From Gracilaria gracilis (taxonomy: Eukaryota > Rhodophyta > Florideophyceae > Gracilariales > Gracilariaceae): DNA of 64,000 nt. Numbering within the stretch: position 1 is the stretch's first letter; each line of letters begins with the position of its first letter. The stretch spans positions 434,001-498,000 of the forward strand of contig JARGSG010000001.1 of the NCBI GenBank assembly GCA_030374805.1, given 5' to 3'. Made by a program: the position numbers and the translations under genes. Shown one piece after another: positions 58,202-64,000 of this stretch. Under the pieces are notes generated by a model. The model did not search any database and had not been told where the DNA came from. It was given only the letters and a program-made list of their open reading frames with translations.

Positions 58202-58845
58202 CTTGTTCGGGAAGGACGGAAGCGCCCACGGCTGGGCTGCGAGGTTGACCGGGATGAAGATCCAATTCGCGGCAAGTACCAACGGTATGCTTAAGCTGAA
58301 TGTAGAGATGTGCAGGTGAGGACGCCGTGATGGATTGTGGATTTTGCACAGCAGCTGTGCATGCAGTTCCTACGTGTTTCGCAAATCCACGCCAACAGCT
58401 GTTTTTGGCGCGAAATACAAGTAGAGCACATCAATTGCAATTGAAGAGAGATTGCGGTATGCAACACACGTGGCAGTATTGTCCAGCTCATGGACCGAGT
58501 TGCAGAGTTGCACGGGGTCCCAAAGCCACGGCGAGAAAACTTCGGCAAAACACGTTAGACGCGTCACGGCGTCACGCTGTCCAAGTCATAGCGCCCCACT
58601 CTGGTGCATCATCGTCTCCGTTGCGCGGCACACGCCGTCGCAGCCGCCGTCAAGCGCAACCGCTTTTAAGCGCCGCAGCTCGTTCACCGCCGCCACTGCC
58701 TCCCGACGTTCCCTATCACCAGTCGCCCTCCTCTGCACCCCCTCCCTTGCAGTCCGCAAATCTGCAACTTCCTACCGCGTTCCCCGCTCCCCGTGCTCCC
58801 CGTGCTCCCCTGTTGCCCTTCCTTTCTCCTTCGCTCCTACGTACC
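58202..58845. other. Divergent promoter region, RFC1 / tetraspanin-like gene
   Basis: 644 bp between divergent ATGs. It is C-rich near the tetraspanin-like gene with a short CCCCGTGCT tandem (about 58786-58810). The plus-strand frame is open from 58327, but the upstream part lacks protein character. Confidence 0.4.
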
Positions 58846-60024
58846 ATGCCTTCGAAATCCCCTCCTGCGAAAACTATGCGCCCTGTCCGGACCTCCGGCA
58901 ACACCACTGGCAAATCTGGCTCCCACCGAGCGTCTGGGAAACATTCACGCGGTATCTCCAAATCGCGGAAACATTCGCATGCTCACCACAGCCGAAAGTC
59001 GTCAAGCAAACGGCATACGGAAAAGTCGCGTACCAGACGTCCGTCAAAAAGTTCAGCCACACGGAACAGAAGGCCGAAATCAGAGCGGCATCCATCCTCG
59101 TCGTTGGGTCGCGGTTCAGGGGACCCTGTGACCATTGTTATGCTTGTATTGCTTGGCATATCGGCTGTTGCGTTCTTTGTCATCGGAGTGTGGCTGTTGG
59201 CTACACAGGATGGATGGCCTGTTGGGCTCAATAACACTGGAAATCGTACATGGACAAGATTCATTTCATATGGTACAGCTTGCGTTGTTGTTTCGTTGCT
59301 ACTGATTCCGATCATTGTTTTCATCATTCTGGACGCTGCGGCGAGAAGAGGCTCAGTAGCGCGCGTAACGCGCTTGGTGGTTGTGTTTGTCAGTTCTTTT
59401 CTTGTTATCGTACTGCTACTGATGTCTGTCACGAGCATTATGTTCGCTGCCAACCGACCAGGTTTCATCGCTAACATTATCGAATATGCTTGGACCAAAA
59501 CCGTGCTTAACTCCGACAGCGTGGGTATTGCGTGCGAAGTGGAGCGAGATTTCACTTGCCGCGGATGGCGTACAAATTCGTGTCTCAATTGTAATCCAAC
59601 GGTGAACGGAGTGTATGAGAATTGTGTTCCACTCCAGCAGCTGGTATGTCCGCGCTGTTTCCCGGCCGCTCCAGTACAGGTTCCCTCATCCGGACAGAGC
59701 GGTACCACGACGGTGCAAGGCGGCGTTGCACAGGGCACACAAGGTGCAGCAGGAACAACAACCACGGAGGACAGTGGCACTACCCCTGTCGCCGTTCAAA
59801 CTGGTGGAACGGATCAGTTGGTGCAGCGTGACATTAAGCGCGCACACAATGGGTTTGAATGGACAGAACGACAACAGACTCAGGTAAGCGTTCAAGGTTG
59901 CAGAAATCCGGTACTCAGACGGTATCGTTCATTCTTTATACCTATGACGGTTTATACTTTATTTTTGTTGTTACTGTTGGTGGTGTTGTCGTACAAGACG
60001 TGCGTGGATTCTGCAAGACGGTGA
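58846..60024 (+). CDS. Tetraspanin-like four-TM protein
   Basis: 392 residues from ATG 58846. Residues 1-92 are a basic Lys/Arg/His/Ser-rich cytosolic tail (HAHHSRKSSSKRH), unusually long for this group. TM1 95-118, TM2 142-163, TM3 176-200. A large extracellular loop (201-362) has Cys in CRGW, CLNC, ENC, CPRC and GC, then TM4 363-383 and a short tail. Topology and loop position fit tetraspanins. The CCG motif is not present; CRGW may stand in for it. Thr/Gly-rich low complexity fills the second half of the loop (280-325). Tetraspanins organise membrane microdomains; no specific partner can be named. Confidence 0.6.
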   Translation: MPSKSPPAKTMRPVRTSGNTTGKSGSHRASGKHSRGISKSRKHSHAHHSRKSSSKRHTEKSRTRRPSKSSATRNRRPKSERHPSSSLGRGSGDPVTIVMLVLLGISAVAFFVIGVWLLATQDGWPVGLNNTGNRTWTRFISYGTACVVVSLLLIPIIVFIILDAAARRGSVARVTRLVVVFVSSFLVIVLLLMSVTSIMFAANRPGFIANIIEYAWTKTVLNSDSVGIACEVERDFTCRGWRTNSCLNCNPTVNGVYENCVPLQQLVCPRCFPAAPVQVPSSGQSGTTTVQGGVAQGTQGAAGTTTTEDSGTTPVAVQTGGTDQLVQRDIKRAHNGFEWTERQQTQVSVQGCRNPVLRRYRSFFIPMTVYTLFLLLLLVVLSYKTCVDSARR

Positions 60025-60646
60025 TTAATTTTCGGATCAACTTGTGTGCCATGTACATCAGATCGCTCTTACATAGGGCGAGTAGCGCTGTAGTCGAGAC
60101 TCAGACACATTGCTAAAACGTAACTTCTGATTGCGACTTGAACGATTTGAGACTGGCAGCTACTCTGGGAACACAAAGAGAGCGTCGTTCCAACGAAGCT
60201 CCCGGAACGCGGGGGATTTGCATCGTGTTGATGCTTCTATGAGCTGGGCGTTGCTTGTCGTGTGCCTGTCACGCAGATATGCTCGCTGCGCCAACCGCGT
60301 GCCTGCGTGCGTTTTCGTGACTTGGCGCTCCCTTGGCTCGACGCTCGAGTCTGTAAACAAATGCCGGTGTCATCTGGTCAGATTGCCGCTGCCATCATGA
60401 CATGCTGACCTCTACGTGTACACCACGCGTCCGCAGCCCGTGAATCATGCAGCGCATCTGACGTGGGCCACGCTTCTGCATCAGGCATGCAGCACCAGGC
60501 CTATTCTGTGAAGGTCCCGAAACGATCATACTTGATCCGTCTGCCCACTTTTGGAGTCCCTATCAAGGTCTCGTCGATTTGCGCACTTCAAAGCCTTCTC
60601 CTTGGCGGTTTTTTTTTGTCAACTTCGCCAGCAGTCTTCCTCAAAC
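60025..60646. other. Spacer between the tetraspanin-like gene and HARS
   Basis: 622 bp. Nothing coding recognised. A T-tract (about 60608-60618) lies 30-40 bp upstream of the HARS ATG. Confidence 0.4.
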
Positions 60647-62071
60647 ATGGCCCCTAAGGTTTCTGCAAAGCCCCCGAAAGGCACTAGGGACATCGCTCCC
60701 GAAGCCATGGCCGTACGCGAGCAGGCGTTTACCAAAATCAAGAACATCTTTCGAAACCATGGAGCCGTTTCTATCGATACTCCTGTCTTTGAATTGCGTG
60801 ACGTTCTGCAAAACAAATATGGCGAAGACTCCAAGTTGATCTATCATCTTTCAGATGACATGTCCAGTGAAACTGGGGAAAAGCTATCTCTGCGTTATGA
60901 TCTGTCTGTTCCTTTCGCGCGTTACATTGCATCTAACAATGTGGCTACTATCAAAAGATTCCATATCGGAAAGGTTTATAGAAGGGATCGGCCTGCAATG
61001 GAACGCGGAAGGTTCCGAGAGTTTTACCAATGTGACTTTGATATTGCAGGTCAGTACCCCGCTATGATTGCTGATGCAGAGGTTTTGGTGGTTATGATGG
61101 AAATGTTCGACGCTCTTGCTGCTACAAGTGAATATCACGGCAAACTTCTTGGAAGTTATACTATAAAGGTCTCCAATCGTGTCATTCTTGATTCAATTTT
61201 GAGAGTGTGTGGAGTTCCTGATGACAAACTGCGCACAATCTGTTCCGCAATTGACAAACTTGACAAAATGACCTGGAGCCAGGTGCGGGATGAAATGGTT
61301 CTGGAAAAGGACTTGGATGAAAGTGTTGCTGACGCCATTGAACCGTATGTGATGCTGAAGGGAGAGCCGCACGAGGTTCTCTCTTCCCTGCGGAGGCACA
61401 CTCAACTGGCTGAATCATGTTCAGATGCTCTTGATCAGATGGAAAAGTTGTTTGGTTTGGTAGCTGTTATGAGAAAAGACATGCTTCAACGCCTCTCTTT
61501 CGACCTCAGTCTTGCTCGAGGGTTGGATTACTACACGGGTGTCATATTTGAAGCTATTCTCGTAGACCAGGGAATCAATCTCGGATCCATTGGTGCTGGG
61601 GGGCGATACGATAATCTTGTTGGCATGTTCAAGAAGAATACTATCCCCTGCGTTGGATGCTCCTTGGGAATCGAGCGAATAATGAATATAATGGTAAAGG
61701 CTGCAGAGCAGCAAGCAAAAGCTTCATCTAAAAATGGAAACGGATCCATCAAAGCTGCCTGCACACAGGTTTTGGTAGCCTCTCAAAAGGGCTGTATGAA
61801 GGAAAGGATGCAATTGTGCTCAGAGTTATGGCGGGGTGGAATAGCAGCTGAATTCAGTTACAATGAGAATTGGAATCAAGGGAAGCAGATTGCAAGTGCG
61901 CTGAAGTCATTCATTCCGCTTGTCGTGTTCATTGGAGAGGACGAATTGCAAAACGGAGAAGTCATGCTGAAGAACTTGGCGAAGGAAGAACAGCGACCCG
62001 TTCCGAGAGAATATATTGTTGATACTATTCGAGAAGAACTGCGGGCTGTTCGTGAAATTGGGCTTGTATAG
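60647..62071 (+). CDS. HARS: Histidyl-tRNA synthetase
   Basis: Class II aminoacyl-tRNA synthetase that charges tRNA-His; 474 residues from ATG 60647 (the earlier in-frame TTG is ignored). It begins directly at the catalytic core (PPKGTRDIAPEAM), with no WHEP domain. Motif 2 reads YRRDRPAMERGRFREFYQCD, the His-specific signature RGLDYYTG lies at 291-298, and motif 3 lies in GGRYDN..CSLGIERI. The anticodon-binding domain follows from about 370 (TQVLVASQKG..). Eukaryotic cytosolic type. An alternative upstream start could produce an organelle form, as in many algae, but no ATG is seen in frame. Confidence 0.96.
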   Translation: MAPKVSAKPPKGTRDIAPEAMAVREQAFTKIKNIFRNHGAVSIDTPVFELRDVLQNKYGEDSKLIYHLSDDMSSETGEKLSLRYDLSVPFARYIASNNVATIKRFHIGKVYRRDRPAMERGRFREFYQCDFDIAGQYPAMIADAEVLVVMMEMFDALAATSEYHGKLLGSYTIKVSNRVILDSILRVCGVPDDKLRTICSAIDKLDKMTWSQVRDEMVLEKDLDESVADAIEPYVMLKGEPHEVLSSLRRHTQLAESCSDALDQMEKLFGLVAVMRKDMLQRLSFDLSLARGLDYYTGVIFEAILVDQGINLGSIGAGGRYDNLVGMFKKNTIPCVGCSLGIERIMNIMVKAAEQQAKASSKNGNGSIKAACTQVLVASQKGCMKERMQLCSELWRGGIAAEFSYNENWNQGKQIASALKSFIPLVVFIGEDELQNGEVMLKNLAKEEQRPVPREYIVDTIREELRAVREIGLV

Positions 62072-62905
62072 CGGGGTCCCGTGTAGCACCCTGTGATTAG
62101 CATTGGTCTTGACTAACAAAACTGAATGAGTGTACACCCCAAGACGACGTCATGCATGTTGCAACTCACTGCTTGTATACTGGATTACACCTTCGTAGAT
62201 CGCGAACAACATCATAATTAAAACGAACGAGTTCTGTGGACATCCAAAGCAATACTTAAGATTCCGTGACTCTACTTCTGCATGTCGAATACCGGCATCA
62301 TGACCACGATGATCATAATCCCCCGGTTTCTAATAGCACCGGCAAGGGTGGACCCGTTACGGGTCACCCGAAGATACACTTGTAGATACCCTTGGGAATG
62401 CATCCAGCAGCCTGAACGTTTGAAGTGCGCTGAAGTGCGCTTGTCGTTTATTAGAGTTTAACAATTAGACACGACCTCTTCAAACTTTGAAATTCAAAGC
62501 CGGTAACTCTATCAAGAGCTTTGGTTTCAAGGACAGCAGCCCCATAAAGTTATGAACTTTCACGCAGGGCGGTAGATATACAGGCGCAACAGCGACAGAA
62601 AGACGTGTGGCCCATACGATACGTAACGTTGATACGGGTGAATTCGGTTCATTCTGCTGCCGCTGCTGCTGCAAATTTTGCAGGCGCCACGGGCATTGCA
62701 CTTCAATCGTTACACGTACGCAATGGGCACAAGCTGCTGTATCTCCGATGATCTTCGGCAGCCTCACGTCCACCTGGTGACACTCCTTGAACTTCGCAAA
62801 ACCGCCGACCTCCACGTCGCGGAAGCTCCTAATATTCTACCCGTCTGAGTCCAGGTTATCTCTCCGTCTTTATCCACAGCCGTTTCTGCAGTTCGTATCT
62901 CTGCA
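62072..62905. other. Spacer between HARS and the ABC transporter
   Basis: 834 bp. It contains a hairpin (62346-62369, inner stem GACCCG/CGGGTC) and a tandem TGAAGTGCGC pair (62421-62440). A minus-strand frame at 62480-62815 has no ATG start and was not accepted. Confidence 0.4.
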
Positions 62906-64000
62906 ATGTCCCGGCTCGTGGCCTGTTTCCCTATCCGCTGCCAGGTGCATGCTCCTTCGAATCTATCCCTGAGGAGCGCTCTGTTTGTTGCGCCTTCTCC
63001 AGTTTTGACCAGGGGTCTGCTGAGCTGCTCTCCACGGGACCACTTAAATTTCCGAACCAATTCCAGGCAATTCACCTTAAAGCGCTCTTTACGCTCTTTC
63101 CGACGATCGTTGCAGACGGTATGCACAGCAAGCGTCAATCAGAAAAAAGCGCCGGCAACACCTTATGCCGTCCCCAAATTCTCGACCGGTCTTGCTCAGT
63201 CCTCTCTCCGTGCCCTGGCTGATTACTACTCTACCTTGTGTAGAACACAACCGTTCATAGCTCGTCGACTTGTGCTATCTATCATATCCATCATAGTTTC
63301 GAAGCTCATTGGGGTCACGGTGCCCTTCTTCTACAAACGAATAATTGACAATCTTATGGCTCATTCCGCAAAAGCCTCTGCGGAGACCTTCGGCCTGGCA
63401 GTATCTGCAATCCTTTTTCATGGGCTTACTCGTCTTTTGTCCTCAATCTCCCACGAGATGCGGAGTTGCGTTTTTGCAAAAGCGGGCCAGCGTGTGGGTC
63501 GAAGTATCACCGCTGCATCTTTCGCACATCTTCAGTCTTTGGAAATGGCCTTCCACAACAGCGCTCAGACGGGCGCTATCACGCGTGTGGTTGACAGGGG
63601 TACGAGAAGCGTGCTTACCATTTTTCGCGGTCTGATATTTGCTTTTATGCCAAGCTTGTTCGAGTTATTATTAGTCTGTGGCGTTCTCTTTCATCGTTTT
63701 TCCATCTGGTATGTCGCTGTCGTTCTGATAATGTTTGCGGCGTTTATCTCATGGACTCTGTATATCAATGACAAACTTGGCAGAGTGCGAAGAGACATGA
63801 ACATGGTGGAGAATGATGCTTCTGCAAAACTCACGGACTCACTCATCAACGTGGAAGCTGTTAAAGCGTTTAACAATGCCGACTTCGAATTGAGTAGGTA
63901 TGATAAGGTATTGATGCAGTACGAGAAGTTAGCTATCAGTAACGAGTGGCAATATGCAGCCCTTAACATTGGACAGGGTGCCATTTATACAACCGGCCTC
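62906..64000 (+). CDS. ATM1/ABCB7-like ABC half-transporter, 3' part outside the window
   Basis: The frame runs open from ATG 62906 to the window end (365 codons). The first 90 residues are Arg/Ser/Leu-rich with few acids (MSRLVACFPIRCQVH..RSLRSFRRSLQ), as in a mitochondrial presequence. The transmembrane domain follows: LVLSIISIIVSKLIGVTVPFFYKRIIDNL, SFAHLQSLEMAFHNSAQTGAITRVVDRGTRSV, then ASAKLTDSLINVEAVKAFNNADFELSRYDKVL and LNIGQGAIYTTGL. These blocks are characteristic of the ATM1/HMT1 group, which exports a glutathione-linked sulfur species for cytosolic Fe-S assembly. The nucleotide-binding domain lies beyond the window. Confidence 0.88.
   Translation, partial: MSRLVACFPIRCQVHAPSNLSLRSALFVAPSPVLTRGLLSCSPRDHLNFRTNSRQFTLKRSLRSFRRSLQTVCTASVNQKKAPATPYAVPKFSTGLAQSSLRALADYYSTLCRTQPFIARRLVLSIISIIVSKLIGVTVPFFYKRIIDNLMAHSAKASAETFGLAVSAILFHGLTRLLSSISHEMRSCVFAKAGQRVGRSITAASFAHLQSLEMAFHNSAQTGAITRVVDRGTRSVLTIFRGLIFAFMPSLFELLLVCGVLFHRFSIWYVAVVLIMFAAFISWTLYINDKLGRVRRDMNMVENDASAKLTDSLINVEAVKAFNNADFELSRYDKVLMQYEKLAISNEWQYAALNIGQGAIYTTGL

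Noticed and set aside
58327-58845. Extended N-terminus of the tetraspanin-like frame
   Set aside because: Its composition resembles leader DNA (Pro/Arg/Ser runs). It overlaps the divergent promoter of RFC1.
62480-62815. Minus-strand frame upstream of the ABC transporter
   Set aside because: It has no ATG near its start, no recognisable domain, and lies in the presumed promoter.
1-64000. CRISPR arrays, rRNA genes, bacterial operons and Shine-Dalgarno sites
   Set aside because: No regularly spaced identical repeats with unique spacers were seen. Spliceosomal introns and the gene set are eukaryotic, so bacterial signals were not called.

Overview
The window looks like a nuclear chromosome segment of a compact, intron-poor eukaryote. 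Single-exon genes dominate. The few introns I can place are 90 to 110 bp with GT..AG ends. Conserved genes are eukaryotic (RFC1, PSMB2, HARS, TBCC, Sec20, ubinuclein, ATM1-type ABC transporter). Gene-dense DNA sits beside nested chromovirus retrotransposons. A secreted Hint-domain protein and this gene style suggest a florideophyte red alga such as Chondrus or Gracilaria. That assignment is an inference, not something the sequence proves.

Layout. 1-2.6 kb: the 3' part of a piggyBac transposase, a palindrome-rich strip with a tRNA-like sequence, and the N-terminal half of an amidase gene. 2.6-25.6 kb: two Ty3/gypsy chromoviruses of different families, in a rearranged nest. Element 1 (LTR about 850 bp) runs on the minus strand from 14148 to 2590. 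Element 2 (LTR 478 bp) is split: its 5' LTR, gag and pol lie at 17725-25588, and its 3' end lies inverted at 14149-16742. Swapped 5-bp target-site duplications (CGTCT/AGACG, ACTAT/ATAGT, CCCAT/ATGGG) show that the DNA between two inverted family-1 LTRs was flipped. 25.6-28.4 kb: a second diverged amidase fragment and a hAT transposase pseudogene. 29.3-64 kb: a gene island.

Both retrotransposons carry a long extra ORF antisense to gag-pol, between pol and the 3' LTR. The two proteins are diverged homologues of about 600 residues. I consider this the strongest candidate for an undescribed system here.

The gene island encodes, in order: an EGF-TM-RING protein, a related EGF-TM protein 30 bp upstream of it, ubinuclein/Hpc2, Sec20 with a very long C-terminal extension, an M13 metallopeptidase, a protein with three SUMO-interaction-like motifs, TBCC, a Hint-domain secreted protein, an APH-type kinase with a Nudix-like N-terminus, proteasome beta-4 (PSMB2), a second EGF-TM-RING protein, RFC1, a tetraspanin-like protein, histidyl-tRNA synthetase and the start of an ATM1-like transporter. 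They are separate housekeeping or lineage-specific genes, not a pathway cluster. The three EGF membrane proteins are a local family. All identifications come from reading translated motifs; no database search was run. LTR comparisons are counts by eye.
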